From the NCBI GenBank assembly GCA_025463605.1, contig JAODAV010000026.1, forward strand, positions 1 through 41,406: 41,406 nt of DNA, given 5' to 3'. The DNA comes from Rhodoglobus sp. Its GTDB lineage: Bacteria > Actinomycetota > Actinomycetes > Actinomycetales > Microbacteriaceae. Positions 7,984-16,511 of this stretch are shown here, piece after piece. Both the position numbers and the translations under genes were made by a program. Each line of letters begins with the position of its first letter. Position 1 is the stretch's first letter. The notes under the pieces were generated by a model. It was not told the origin of the DNA and made no database searches. It worked only from the letters and a program-made list of their open reading frames with translations.

Positions 7984-9080
7984 CGCGCTGCCCTCGCCGC
8001 TTCCTCGTGGAGTTCACGGTCGGCTTTCTGTGCGCGCCGGATGGCCCCGCGGCCGGTGTCGCGGTCGCGCAGGATGTACCGCTGCAGGAGTGTGAGCGCG
8101 ACGATGATGAGGAAGAGGATGAACGAGATCGCCGCACCCTCGCCCCAGTTGAGTCCCTTGAACGACGTGTCGTAGGCCAGGAACGCGGGCGTGAGGAGGG
8201 TCTTGCCCGGCGCTCCCTTGCCGGTGAGGTAGATCTGGTCGAAGACCTGCCACGTGCCGATGAGCCCGAGCGTCAGCACGGTGAACAGCGTGGGCTTGAG
8301 CATCGGCAGCGTCACGGAGAAGAACTTGCGCATCGGCCCCGCGCCATCCATCTCCGCCGCTTCGTCGATCTCAGCGCCGATGTTCTGGAGCGCCGCGAGA
8401 AACAGCAGCATGAACGTGCCCGAGGTCGTGAACACCGCGAGGATGATGAGCACGCACATTGCGACGGACGGCCCGCTCACCCAGTCCCACCAGGTCAGAC
8501 CCAGTGGCCCGCCCTCGTTGAACAGCGGCGGCGCGCTCGTCACGCCGACCCCTTTGAGCAGGTTGTGGATGATTCCGCTCGGGTCCGCGAACCAGTTCGG
8601 GCCGTTGATGCCGAGCCAGCCCAGCAGGGTGTTGACCGCGCCCGATGCCGTGAACAGGAAGATGAAGATCGTCGTGATCGCGACCGAACTCGTCACCGAC
8701 GGAAAGTAGAAGGCCGTGCGGAAGAATCCTCGGCCGCGCAGCACGCGCCGGTTCACCTGCACGGCGAGGAAGAGTGCGAGCGCCGTCTGCAGGGGAACCA
8801 CGAGCAGCACGTAGTAGAAGTTGTTGCGAATGGAGGTGCCGAAGTCGCGCTGGGCGAGCCCCGAGTCGACGAGCACCTTGGCGTAGTTGTCCCCGCCGAC
8901 GAGCGAGGAGTTGCCGATCGGCGAACCGAGGCCGTTCCAGTTGCTGAAGCTCACGTAGAGCGCGAGGAAGATCGGCACGACGAGGAAGACGCCGATGATG
9001 AGGATGGCCGGCGCGATGAACGTCCAGCCGTAACGGCCCTCTGAGCCGCGGATACCCTTTCCCACCGACGTCTTCCCCAT
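7980..9080 (-). CDS. Carbohydrate ABC transporter permease (MalF type)
   Basis: This 366-aa protein starts at ATG 9080, which places a hydrophilic 20-residue N-terminus before the first membrane segment (WTFIAPAILIIGVFLVVPIF). The EAA loop reads EIDEAAEMDGAGPMRKFFSVTLP. It pairs with the MalG-type permease to form the membrane channel of a CUT1 sugar importer. Its start lies only 4 bp after the stop of the binding-protein gene and no Shine-Dalgarno sequence is visible, so translation is probably coupled. It has an unusually long extracytoplasmic stretch between the third and fourth segments (about 165-215), as MalF-like proteins often do. Confidence 0.92.
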   Translation of the reverse strand: MGKTSVGKGIRGSEGRYGWTFIAPAILIIGVFLVVPIFLALYVSFSNWNGLGSPIGNSSLVGGDNYAKVLVDSGLAQRDFGTSIRNNFYYVLLVVPLQTALALFLAVQVNRRVLRGRGFFRTAFYFPSVTSSVAITTIFIFLFTASGAVNTLLGWLGINGPNWFADPSGIIHNLLKGVGVTSAPPLFNEGGPLGLTWWDWVSGPSVAMCVLIILAVFTTSGTFMLLFLAALQNIGAEIDEAAEMDGAGPMRKFFSVTLPMLKPTLFTVLTLGLIGTWQVFDQIYLTGKGAPGKTLLTPAFLAYDTSFKGLNWGEGAAISFILFLIIVALTLLQRYILRDRDTGRGAIRRAQKADRELHEEAARAAR

Positions 9081-9084
9081 GGCG

Positions 9085-10308
9085 CTAGTTCGCGTTCGCC
9101 TCGTCGAGCGCCGCCTGCAGGTTCGTCTGCAGGCTCTCGAGGATGGCCTTCGCATCACCGCCTGCCAGTGACTCGAGCTGCGCGTTGAAGTCGCTGATCA
9201 CGGTCGCGGACCCGGCGAAGTTCACCGGGCTCACCGCGTAGTCGTTACCTGCGACGAACGACGCGTTCTCGGGGTGCTGCTCCGCGTAGGTCGCGGCAGC
9301 CGACTCGGTCGACGGCAGAACGCCGAAGGCGTCACCGAATGCGAGCTGCTGGTCATCCGACGTCAGGAATTCGACGAGGTTGACTGCGGCATCCCGCGTC
9401 TCCGAGCCTGCAGGGATGCCCCAGCAGTTGGTGAACGTGAAGGTGGACTTGCCACCCGGGCCCTCCGGCAGTTCGTAGGCCGCGTACTTGGTGTCGGGGA
9501 AGTCGCCCTGGATGCCCTTGATCCACGGTCCCTCGATCACCATCGCCGCCTTGCCTGCGCCGAGAGCCTCGCCACCCCATCCGGCGGAGATCTCCGACGG
9601 CCACTTGAGCACTCCGGCGTCGTGCAGCTTCTGCACGTACTGCAGTCCCGCGAGGTTCTCGGGGCTGTCGGCAGTAACCGTGTCACCGTCGACGAGCTGG
9701 CCGCCCGCCTGGTTCATGAACACTCCGATGCGCGCGTACTCGAGCCCGAACGACAGGCCGACCGTGGTAGCGGTGGTCAGCTTCGTGGCGGCTGCCTCGA
9801 GGCTGTCCCAGTCGGTGGGGATGTCGGCATCCGTGAGGCCTGCCGCCGCCCACATGTCGGTGTTGATGATGAGCCCGAGTGTGGAGAAGTCCTTCGGCGC
9901 GCAGGTGAACGTACCGTTGTAGGTGAACGTGTCCTGAAGCGCCGGATAGAAGTCACCGGCGTTCGGCAGTTGCTCGGCGTACGGCTCGAGGTAGTTGTTG
10001 CTCGCGTAGGTCGCGAACTGGTCCCAGCTCATGTAGAACAGGTCGGGCGCGTCGTCTCCGGCGAAGCCCTGGCTGAGCTGCTGGGTCAGATCGCTCGCCG
10101 CGACGACCTCGACGGTGTTGCCGCTCTCCTCCGACCACGCGTCGGCGGCGGCCTGCACGGCTTGCGTCTCGGCGTCGCCACTGGATCCGATCAGCATGGT
10201 CAGCGACTGACCCTCTTCGGCCGAGTCACCGCCTCCCGTTGAACACGCTCCCAGGCCGGCGACGACGCCGACGGCGAGCAGGGCTGCGCCCCATGTCTTC
10301 TTTCTCAT
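9085..10308 (-). CDS. Sugar ABC transporter substrate-binding lipoprotein
   Basis: This 407-aa protein has the lipoprotein signal MRKKTWGAALLAVGVVAG ending in lipobox LGAC, so Cys22 is the expected lipid anchor. The mature part follows the extracellular solute-binding family 1 layout, for example MVIEGPWIKGIQGDFPDTKY and a C-terminal SLAGGDAKAILESLQTNLQ. The likely ligand is an oligosaccharide, in keeping with the divergent debranching-type enzyme, but nothing in the sequence fixes it. ATG 10308 overlaps the stop of lacI by 4 bp, and GAGGAAAA precedes it. Confidence 0.92.
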   Translation of the reverse strand: MRKKTWGAALLAVGVVAGLGACSTGGGDSAEEGQSLTMLIGSSGDAETQAVQAAADAWSEESGNTVEVVAASDLTQQLSQGFAGDDAPDLFYMSWDQFATYASNNYLEPYAEQLPNAGDFYPALQDTFTYNGTFTCAPKDFSTLGLIINTDMWAAAGLTDADIPTDWDSLEAAATKLTTATTVGLSFGLEYARIGVFMNQAGGQLVDGDTVTADSPENLAGLQYVQKLHDAGVLKWPSEISAGWGGEALGAGKAAMVIEGPWIKGIQGDFPDTKYAAYELPEGPGGKSTFTFTNCWGIPAGSETRDAAVNLVEFLTSDDQQLAFGDAFGVLPSTESAAATYAEQHPENASFVAGNDYAVSPVNFAGSATVISDFNAQLESLAGGDAKAILESLQTNLQAALDEANAN

Positions 10309-11408
10309 TGGTTTTCCTCTCGATTGTGATTGCCGGCTGTGGTGCTTCCGGCTTCCTCGACGGGCGCCAGGTGACTCGACCGGCGGACGACAAGCTTGGG
10401 GGTGATGAGACGGTGTCGGGGATCCTGCAACCCTTCACCGTGGGGGATGACGCGGCGCCCGGTCGCGCCCATGAGCAGTTCGAGCGTGCCCGCGGCGACC
10501 TCGCCGAGGTTCTGCTCGACGCTCGACAGGCCGACGGCCTGGGCGACGGGAGTGTTGTCGAATCCGATGACGGGAAACGAGCGCTGTCCGGCTTCGTTGA
10601 CAGCCATCATGGCGCCGAGGGCGAGGGAGTCGCTCACGCAGACGAGTGCGTCGAGACCGTGGTCGCCCGCGAAGAGCTCTTCGACGATGCGACGAGCCTG
10701 GGGCACGCCCTCCTCCGTTGTCGTGGTGAGGCCGGCGAGTTCGGCGGGGCTGAGACCGAATCGCTCGGTCATCGCGGCCTCCCAGCCTGTGCGGCGATCG
10801 TCACCAGTGCCGGAACCCTCTGGCCAGCCGAGGTAACCGATGCGCGTGAGTCCGCGGCTGATGAGGTGCTGGGTCGCCTGATGAGTGCCGGAGTGCCCGT
10901 CGACGTCGACCCACAAGCGGTCGGGACTGTTCAGGTCTTCGCCCCACGGTCGTCCGAACGCGACGAAGGGAACCTTCTCGGCGACGAGCCAGTCGATGCG
11001 CGGGTCGGCGTAGCGGGTTGCAGTGACGATGAACGCGTCGACATCGGCGCCGTCACGCAACCGCCGGAACTCCTCGATCTCGTCGTCGGGATCGTCGGCC
11101 GTGAAGAGCATGATGCGCATACCCCGTTCGGCTGCTCGCTCGGTGAGGGCGTGCAGGTAGCGGTCGAGCACGGAGCCCGAGATGCCGTTGACGAGCGGGT
11201 CGAGCCGGATGCCGATGGTCGACGACTGGCGAGTGCGAAGCCTGCGCGCGGAGGCGTGGGGCCGATAGCCCAGTTCGGCGATCGCGGTCTCGACGCGACC
11301 GCGCGTCTCCGGTTTGACTATCTCGGGGGAGTTGAGCACATTCGACACGGTTTGGCGGGAGACATTGGCCACTCGGGCGACGTCTTCGACAGTCGGCAGC
11401 TGTGCCAC
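10305..11408 (-). CDS. LacI-family transcriptional regulator
   Basis: This 367-aa protein starts at GTG 11408, with AGGGAGG 5 nt upstream. Residues 6-26 form the LacI helix-turn-helix (TVEDVARVANVSRQTVSNVL), followed by a hinge region and a periplasmic-binding-protein-like sensor domain to about 345. It is the first gene of the sugar transport operon. It probably controls both that operon and the divergent debranching enzyme through TTGATCGATCAA operators at 11441-11488. The inducer is inferred to be the sugar taken up. Confidence 0.93.
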   Translation of the reverse strand: MAQLPTVEDVARVANVSRQTVSNVLNSPEIVKPETRGRVETAIAELGYRPHASARRLRTRQSSTIGIRLDPLVNGISGSVLDRYLHALTERAAERGMRIMLFTADDPDDEIEEFRRLRDGADVDAFIVTATRYADPRIDWLVAEKVPFVAFGRPWGEDLNSPDRLWVDVDGHSGTHQATQHLISRGLTRIGYLGWPEGSGTGDDRRTGWEAAMTERFGLSPAELAGLTTTTEEGVPQARRIVEELFAGDHGLDALVCVSDSLALGAMMAVNEAGQRSFPVIGFDNTPVAQAVGLSSVEQNLGEVAAGTLELLMGATGRRVIPHGEGLQDPRHRLITPKLVVRRSSHLAPVEEAGSTTAGNHNREENQ

Positions 11409-11440
11409 TCGGGCCTCCCTTGGCGCCTCGTCCGTGTGAC

Positions 11441-11504
11441 TTGATCGATCAAACCGGTATACCGGCTCCGGAAGTTTGATCGATCAAATCGTAAGTGTTA
11501 CGTT
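11441..11504. promoter_or_regulatory. Divergent control region with LacI-type operators and a promoter
   Basis: TTGATCGATCAA (11441-11452) and TTTGATCGATCAAA (11475-11488) are perfect palindromes with the central CG typical of LacI-family operators. Their centres are 35 bp apart. Between them lies a third perfect palindrome, CCGGTATACCGG (11454-11465). The second operator overlaps a plausible -35 (TTGATC, 11476-11481) that stands 17 bp before TACGTT (11499-11504), which would serve the debranching gene. Binding by the neighbouring LacI protein is inferred. Confidence 0.75.
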
Positions 11505-11570
11505 ACCTCGGTAGCCGGGAAAGTCAACCGGTCTGGTGCACCCAGTCAACGAGGAGTGGAGGGAAGAACG

Positions 11571-13592
11571 ATGGAACAGCGTCGCCAGCCCCTCCTCCAC
11601 GACGAGACCGTCGTGCTGCGCGCGCCGACCCAGGCCTGGTGCGCGGCCGACGGATCGATGGGGTCTCGGCCCATCCACGGCATCTACTTCTCCGACGTGC
11701 GGGTACTCTCCGCCCAGCTCGTCACCGTGTCCGGTGCGCCGCTCGAGCACATCGCAACCGCACCTCGCAGCTCCGATTCCATCACCTTCGTCTCGCTCCC
11801 CCGGCAGCTCGACGATCCAACACCCGACCCGGGCGTGCGCGCCGAGCACACGATCACTGCCACGACGAGCGGCGTGGAGCAGGCCTTCACGATCACGTCG
11901 CGGCTCGCGCGCGCACTCGACGCCGTCATCCGAGTCGAATTCGCCGCCGACGCCACCTCGATGGACTCCGTCAAGGCCGGCATGCGCGGCTCCGCGCCCG
12001 CGATAGTCATCACGCGCGAGACGGTCACGTGGCAAGACAACAACCTCGCGGCCGAACTCCACGCGCCCGGCGCGACCCTCACGCCCGGTGCCTTCGAGTG
12101 GGCGGTCACCGTCCCTCCGCAAGGAAACGTGACGGTCGCCTGGACGATCACCGCGACGGATGCGCTCGCCGTCGTTCGCGCGGCGGACGAGCCCGCACCC
12201 TGGCAGTCGCCCACCGTGGTGGCGGGCGACGAGCGCCTCGCGCGCTGGACCTCCCGGGCCCTCGACGACCTCGATGCCCTACGCCTCACGACGGTCGCGC
12301 AACCGCAACTGCAGTTCCTCGCCGCCGGCGCACCCTGGTTCTTCACCCTCTTCGGTCGCGACTCGCTGTGGGCCGCGCGCTTCATGCTTCCGCTCGGCAC
12401 GCGGCTCGCGGCAGACACGCTCCGGGTGCTCGCCGGGCTGCAGGGCACCACCGAGGTGCCGCAGACCGCGGAGGAGCCGGGCAAGATCATGCACGAGCTG
12501 CGCCGCGGCGACCTGAAGATTCCCGGCGAGGGCATCCACCTGCCGCCCCTGTATTACGGAACGGTCGACGCGACAGCCCTCTGGGTCTGCCTGCTGCACG
12601 ACGCCTGGCGCTGGGGCATGCCCGACGATGAGGTTCGCGCGCTGCTGCCGCACCTCGAGCGCGCCCTCGAGTGGATGCGCGACTACGGCGATTCCGACGG
12701 GGACGGGCTGCTCGAATACGCGGACAAGTCGGGCCGCGGCCTCTCCAACCAGGGCTGGAAGGACTCCGGCGACTCGGTGCAGTGGCGCGACGGCACGCTC
12801 GCGACCGGGCCGATCGCCCTGTGCGAAGTGCAGGCATACGCGTTCGAGGCTGCCACGCACGGCGCCGACCTGCTCGAGGCCTTCGGCGGCTCCGGCTCCG
12901 CGTGGCGCGAGTGGGCTGCCAGGTTGCGAACGGCATTCCATGAGAAGTTCTGGATCGACTCCCCGGATGGCGCATACGTCGCGATCGCCCTCGATGCGTC
13001 CAAGCGCGCGGTCGACACCGTCACGAGCAACCTCGGCCACCTGCTCGGAACGGGCATCCTCGATGCGAGGCAGGCGGCGCTCGTCGCCCGTCGACTGGTC
13101 TCCCCCGAGCTCGACTCCGGATACGGCCTGCGCACCATGTCCACCGACTCTGCCGGCTACTGGCCGCTCAGCTACCACGGGGGCAGCGTCTGGACCCACG
13201 ACACGGCGATCGCGATCGCGGGGCTCGTGCGCGACGGCTTTCGGCACGAGGCCGACGTGCTCGTGCGGGGGCTGCTCGCTGCGGCATCCGGATTCGACTA
13301 CCGCATGCCCGAGCTGCACTCCGGCGACCGCGCGAGCGAGTACGCACAACCCGTGCCCTACCCGGCCGCCTGCCGACCCCAGGCCTGGTCCGCGGCGGCG
13401 GCGATCTCGGTGCTGGGCAGCGTGCTGGGACTTCGCCCGGATGCCCCCGCCGGCGAACTCGCGGTGGCGCCCTCGGCCGTGGTCGGCGCCCTCCGCGTCG
13501 AAGGCCTCGTCTTCGCCGGAGCCGACGGCGGTATCACGATCAACGCCGACGGCGAGATCTCGGGCAGCACGCTCCCGCTCCGCGTCGGCTAG
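11571..13592 (+). CDS. Glycogen-debranching-type amylo-alpha-1,6-glucosidase
   Basis: This 673-aa protein starts at ATG 11571 after GGAGGGAAG (11558-11566). An N-terminal beta domain (about 1-220) matches the bacterial glycogen-debranching N-terminal domain. It is followed by an (alpha/alpha)6 barrel with APWFFTLFGRDSLWAARFML, SNQGWKDSGDSVQW, a GTLATGPIALCEVQAY stretch and YHGGSVWTHDTA. These fit the MGH/GH63-like debranching group acting on alpha-1,6 or other glucan linkages. No signal peptide is present, so it acts in the cytoplasm on sugars imported by the divergent transporter (inference). The exact linkage specificity is not visible. Confidence 0.87.
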   Translation: MEQRRQPLLHDETVVLRAPTQAWCAADGSMGSRPIHGIYFSDVRVLSAQLVTVSGAPLEHIATAPRSSDSITFVSLPRQLDDPTPDPGVRAEHTITATTSGVEQAFTITSRLARALDAVIRVEFAADATSMDSVKAGMRGSAPAIVITRETVTWQDNNLAAELHAPGATLTPGAFEWAVTVPPQGNVTVAWTITATDALAVVRAADEPAPWQSPTVVAGDERLARWTSRALDDLDALRLTTVAQPQLQFLAAGAPWFFTLFGRDSLWAARFMLPLGTRLAADTLRVLAGLQGTTEVPQTAEEPGKIMHELRRGDLKIPGEGIHLPPLYYGTVDATALWVCLLHDAWRWGMPDDEVRALLPHLERALEWMRDYGDSDGDGLLEYADKSGRGLSNQGWKDSGDSVQWRDGTLATGPIALCEVQAYAFEAATHGADLLEAFGGSGSAWREWAARLRTAFHEKFWIDSPDGAYVAIALDASKRAVDTVTSNLGHLLGTGILDARQAALVARRLVSPELDSGYGLRTMSTDSAGYWPLSYHGGSVWTHDTAIAIAGLVRDGFRHEADVLVRGLLAAASGFDYRMPELHSGDRASEYAQPVPYPAACRPQAWSAAAAISVLGSVLGLRPDAPAGELAVAPSAVVGALRVEGLVFAGADGGITINADGEISGSTLPLRVG

Positions 13593-13601
13593 GGGAAGGC
13601 G

Positions 13602-14708
13602 CTAGCGCGCGGCCTGCAGTTTGCTGAGGGTCGCGATCACCTGGCGCGCGATCATGCGGCCGGCGCGATTGGCTCCGATGGTCGAGGCCTGCGGTCCATA
13701 CCCGGCGAAGAATATACGCGGGTCCTTCCACGACGCGCCCTGTGCGACGACGACGCCGCCCTCCTTCTCGCGGAGCTTGAGCGGGGCCAGATGGCGAAGT
13801 TCGGGTCGGAATCCGGTGGACCAGATGATCGCATCCGCTTTCTGGAATGCACCGTCGGCCCAGCGCACTCCGCCGGGCTCGATCGAGGCGAACATGGGTC
13901 GCGGGGTGAGCACGCCGCGCTCGATCCCGGCCTGGATGCGGCGGGTGCGAGGAACGCCCGTACCGCTCACGATGCTCGGCAGCGCCCGCCCGGCGCGAGC
14001 CGCCTCATCCTGTGCGCGCACTGCTTCGACGCGCGCCTCGAGGTTCATCTCCCCGTCTTCCAGGAAGTCGATGGGCCGCCGGCTGACCCAGGTGAGTTCG
14101 GATGCCACATTCTCGAGCTCGAGGAGAAAGCCGATGGCCGACGTGCCTCCGCCCACCACGATGATGCTCTGGCCCGCGTAGTCGCTCGCCGCGACGTAGT
14201 CGTTGGTGTGGATGTGCCGGCCCTCGAACGACTTGAGCCCGGGGTACCACGGAATGAACGGCGCACCCCAGGTTCCCGTGGCGTTCACGACGGTGATCGT
14301 GGACACATCCCGCTCCTCCTCGCCGTCGCTGAAGGTGACCTTGAGGTCGGTGCCGAAATTCTCCACCGCGACGACGTCGGCCGGCCGCACGACCTGAAAA
14401 CCGTAGAACTCCTCGTACTGCTTGTAGTACTCGGCCACGACCTCTTTCGCGGGGGCGTGGCGGTCGGCCGTCTCGAAACTCAAGCCCAGTGAGTCGAGTC
14501 CGGGCAGATCGTTGATCTTGTGAGCCGATCCGATGCGGAGGGCCTCCCAGCGGAGCTGCCACGCGCCGCCGGTCGCCGGGCCGCGGTCGAGCACGACAAA
14601 GTCGTTGCCGGGGTCGAGACCGAGCCGCCGGAGGTAATACGAGACCGATAGTCCGGCCTGTCCCGCGCCGATCACGACAACCGAGGTGTCAGTGTTCGAG
14701 GACGTCAC
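13602..14708 (-). CDS. Flavin-dependent monooxygenase-like NAD(P)-binding protein
   Basis: This 368-aa protein has two Rossmann motifs: VVIGAGQAGLSVSYYL near the N-terminus for FAD, and IIVVGGGTSAIGFLLEL near 180 for NAD(P)H. An ATG-type motif IIWSTGFRPEL lies near 300, and the C-terminus IFFAGYGPQASTIGANRAGR is of FAD-contacting type. The family is the flavoprotein monooxygenase/thioredoxin-reductase-like oxidoreductases, sometimes annotated as CzcO-like. The substrate is unknown. GTG 14708 lies 6 nt after TAACGT on the minus strand, suggesting a leaderless mRNA. The gene is convergent with the debranching gene, 9 bp away. Confidence 0.82.
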   Translation of the reverse strand: MTSSNTDTSVVVIGAGQAGLSVSYYLRRLGLDPGNDFVVLDRGPATGGAWQLRWEALRIGSAHKINDLPGLDSLGLSFETADRHAPAKEVVAEYYKQYEEFYGFQVVRPADVVAVENFGTDLKVTFSDGEEERDVSTITVVNATGTWGAPFIPWYPGLKSFEGRHIHTNDYVAASDYAGQSIIVVGGGTSAIGFLLELENVASELTWVSRRPIDFLEDGEMNLEARVEAVRAQDEAARAGRALPSIVSGTGVPRTRRIQAGIERGVLTPRPMFASIEPGGVRWADGAFQKADAIIWSTGFRPELRHLAPLKLREKEGGVVVAQGASWKDPRIFFAGYGPQASTIGANRAGRMIARQVIATLSKLQAAR

Positions 14709-14714
14709 CCGACA

Positions 14715-14720
14715 ACGTTA
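14715..14720 (-). promoter_or_regulatory. -10 element (TAACGT) of the flavoprotein gene
   Basis: TAACGT on the minus strand ends 6 nt before GTG 14708. No ribosome binding site is visible, so a leaderless transcript is likely. Confidence 0.45.
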
Positions 14721-14760
14721 CCCGCCCCCGGGATGGCGGTGCAGAACGACCCGAGTGGGC

Positions 14761-14780
14761 CATGCACTGCATGCTAAACT
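14761..14780 (+). promoter_or_regulatory. Palindrome and -10 upstream of the DUF3073 gene
   Basis: CATGCA-C-TGCATG (14761-14773) is a perfect 6-bp-arm palindrome directly upstream of TAAACT (14775-14780), a good -10. A protein bound there would cover the spacer. About 75 nt of leader separate it from ATG 14861, which has its own ribosome binding site. No clear -35 is seen. Confidence 0.4.
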
Positions 14781-14860
14781 GATCGCTAGTTTTCGTTCAT
14801 CCCTGTTCGCTCGTTCCTCGGCTGAATCTCCGCCAGGACAGACACATGAGGGGGTCTCGT

Positions 14861-15100
14861 ATGGGACGCGGCCGTCAAAAGGCGAAGCACACCAAGGTCG
14901 CTCGAGACCTCAAGTACTTCAGCCCCGACACCAACTACGGTGCCCTCGCTGCTGAACTGGGTGGCTCCGCACCCCCCGACCCGCGTCTCGCCGAAGACCT
15001 CGAGAAGTGGCCGGAGTACGTCGCCGGTTCAGGCGACCCTTACGCCACCGATGAATTCGAGTCCGACGAAGACGACGAAGACGAGTCGAAGAGCGCCTAG
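14861..15100 (+). CDS. DUF3073 small acidic-tailed protein
   Basis: This 79-aa protein starts at ATG 14861 after GAGGGGG (14848-14854). The start MGRGRQKAKHTKVARDLKY, the middle SPDTNYGALAAEL and the very acidic tail (ESDEDDEDESKSA) match the actinobacterial family DUF3073. The basic head and acidic tail suggest a nucleic-acid or ribosome-associated role, but the function is not known. Its position next to purM is conserved in many actinobacteria. Its stop overlaps the convergent purM stop by 4 bp. Confidence 0.92.
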   Translation: MGRGRQKAKHTKVARDLKYFSPDTNYGALAAELGGSAPPDPRLAEDLEKWPEYVAGSGDPYATDEFESDEDDEDESKSA

Positions 15101-16266
15101 CTCTTGTAGGCTCCCACGAGCCTGACGGCACCGCCATCGACGCCTTTGGCGCCCTGGGCCCACGCCCCCGGTTCCGGACGAACCGAAGGATCGGCCGGCC
15201 GTGCGGGCGGGGAGGCCCAATCGCCTACTGAAGCGTCGAGTTCGCTCATCGTGACCGTGCCCAGTTGCCAGCTCGGGATGCCGTCCGCCGCGAGCGCCGC
15301 AATCACCGGTTCCGCGTCGGCTTGGGCTACGACCGCGATCATGCCGATCCCGAGGTTCCAGGTTCCTTCGGCGCTTTCGAGAGTCGAGCCGGCCATGTGC
15401 GACAGCACCCGGAACACGGATGGCGGCGACCAGGTCGACCGCTCGAGCTCCACCCATGAGCCGCGCGGCAGCACGCGCGCCAGGTTGGCGGCGATGCCGC
15501 CACCGGTCACATGGCTGAGTGCGTGCACAGCGCCGGGCTGCGAGTCGAGCAGCCGCAGCAGCGGGGCGGTGTAGAGGCGCGTCGGCTCGAGCAGCACTTC
15601 GCCGACGACACCCCCGAAGTCCTCGGACCGATCCGAGAATCCGATTCCGCGCTGACCCAGGATGTGCCTGACGAGCGAGTACCCGTTGCTGTGCAGTCCC
15701 GACGAGGCCATGGCCACGACGATGTCGCCGTCGGTCACTCGATGGGAGCCGAGCAGCGCATCCGCTTCGACCGCGCCGACGGCTGCGCCCGCGACGTCGT
15801 AGTCGTCGGGACCGAGCAGGCCGGGATGCTCCGCCGTCTCGCCGCCGACGAGGGCGGTGCCGGTTTCTGAGCACCCGAGGGCGATTCCCGCAACGATGTC
15901 GGCGATCCGCTCGGGCACGACGCGGCCGCACGCGATGTAGTCGGTCATGAAGAGGGGCTTCGCACCGACGACGATGATGTCGTCGACGACCATGCCCACG
16001 AGATCCAAGCCGATGGTGTCGTGCTTGTCGATGGCCTGTGCGATCGCGACTTTCGTGCCGACGCCGTCGGTGGAGGTCGCGAGCAGTGGCCTCTCGTAGG
16101 CCTTGAGGAACGACACGTCGAACAGCCCGGCGAACCCGCCCACGCCGCCGAAGACTTCGGGACCGTGGGTGCGCGAGACGGCGGCCTTCATGAGCTCCAC
16201 CGCGAGATCTCCCGCCGCGGTGTCGACTCCGGCGGCGGCGTAGCTGCTGGAGGAGTTCTCGGTCAC
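15097..16266 (-). CDS. purM: Phosphoribosylformylglycinamidine cyclo-ligase (AIR synthetase)
   Basis: This 389-aa enzyme closes the imidazole ring: FGAM plus ATP gives AIR in purine synthesis. The start (SSYAAAGVDTAAGDLAVELMK), STDGVGTKVAIA, the metal/ATP stretch DLVGMVVDDIIVVGAKPLFMTDYIA and the C-terminal MASSGLHSNGYSLVR are diagnostic. It is somewhat longer than most PurM proteins because of a 30-40 residue Pro/Ala/Gly-rich tail that ends over the DUF3073 stop. GTG 16266 lies 6 nt after TACTCT, so the mRNA is probably leaderless. It diverges from purF. Confidence 0.97.
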   Translation of the reverse strand: MTENSSSSYAAAGVDTAAGDLAVELMKAAVSRTHGPEVFGGVGGFAGLFDVSFLKAYERPLLATSTDGVGTKVAIAQAIDKHDTIGLDLVGMVVDDIIVVGAKPLFMTDYIACGRVVPERIADIVAGIALGCSETGTALVGGETAEHPGLLGPDDYDVAGAAVGAVEADALLGSHRVTDGDIVVAMASSGLHSNGYSLVRHILGQRGIGFSDRSEDFGGVVGEVLLEPTRLYTAPLLRLLDSQPGAVHALSHVTGGGIAANLARVLPRGSWVELERSTWSPPSVFRVLSHMAGSTLESAEGTWNLGIGMIAVVAQADAEPVIAALAADGIPSWQLGTVTMSELDASVGDWASPPARPADPSVRPEPGAWAQGAKGVDGGAVRLVGAYKS

Positions 16267-16272
16267 CCGTCA

Positions 16273-16278
16273 AGAGTA
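16273..16278 (-). promoter_or_regulatory. -10 element (TACTCT) of purM
   Basis: TACTCT on the minus strand ends 6 nt before GTG 16266 of purM. No Shine-Dalgarno sequence is present. Confidence 0.5.
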
Positions 16279-16329
16279 CCGGGCGGCTCACCCTCGCCGC
16301 CCCGGTTCGACCCGCCACGCATCACCCGC

Positions 16330-16417
16330 TGCGCATAACTCCTGCAGATTTGGGCAGCGGCCGACGAGATCGGCGGCACGGGGTGCTCGTCCCTGCGATC
16401 TGCAGGAGTTATGCGCA
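16330..16417. repeat. Intergenic element with perfect 20-bp inverted arms
   Basis: TGCGCATAACTCCTGCAGAT (16330-16349) recurs as its exact reverse complement at 16398-16417. The 48-nt centre holds a smaller stem (GCCGA 16360-16364, TCGGC 16370-16374). It lies between the divergent purM and purF starts. It has the form of a REP or MITE-like palindromic unit or a large RNA hairpin in the purF leader. It has no coding capacity. Confidence 0.85.
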
Positions 16418-16463
16418 CGGCGACGAGCGGCGATGCGGCCGGACGAGTGTGAGAAACTAGACC

Positions 16464-16480
16464 GTACCCGCGCCGGGTAC
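16464..16480 (+). promoter_or_regulatory. Short hairpin or operator before purF
   Basis: GTACCCG (16464-16470) and CGGGTAC (16474-16480) form a 7-bp stem with a 3-nt loop, 31 nt before ATG 16512. It may be an operator near the purF promoter or a leader hairpin. The nearby TAGACC (16458-16463) is only a weak -10. Confidence 0.4.
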
Positions 16481-16511
16481 GCCCCCTCTATCTCGGGAGC
16501 AACGCCGAAGC

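Noticed and set aside
6154..8175. Very long plus-strand open frame across the sigma factor and permease genes
   Set aside because: It crosses two recognised genes in the wrong frame and shows low-complexity Arg/Glu/His composition with no domain.
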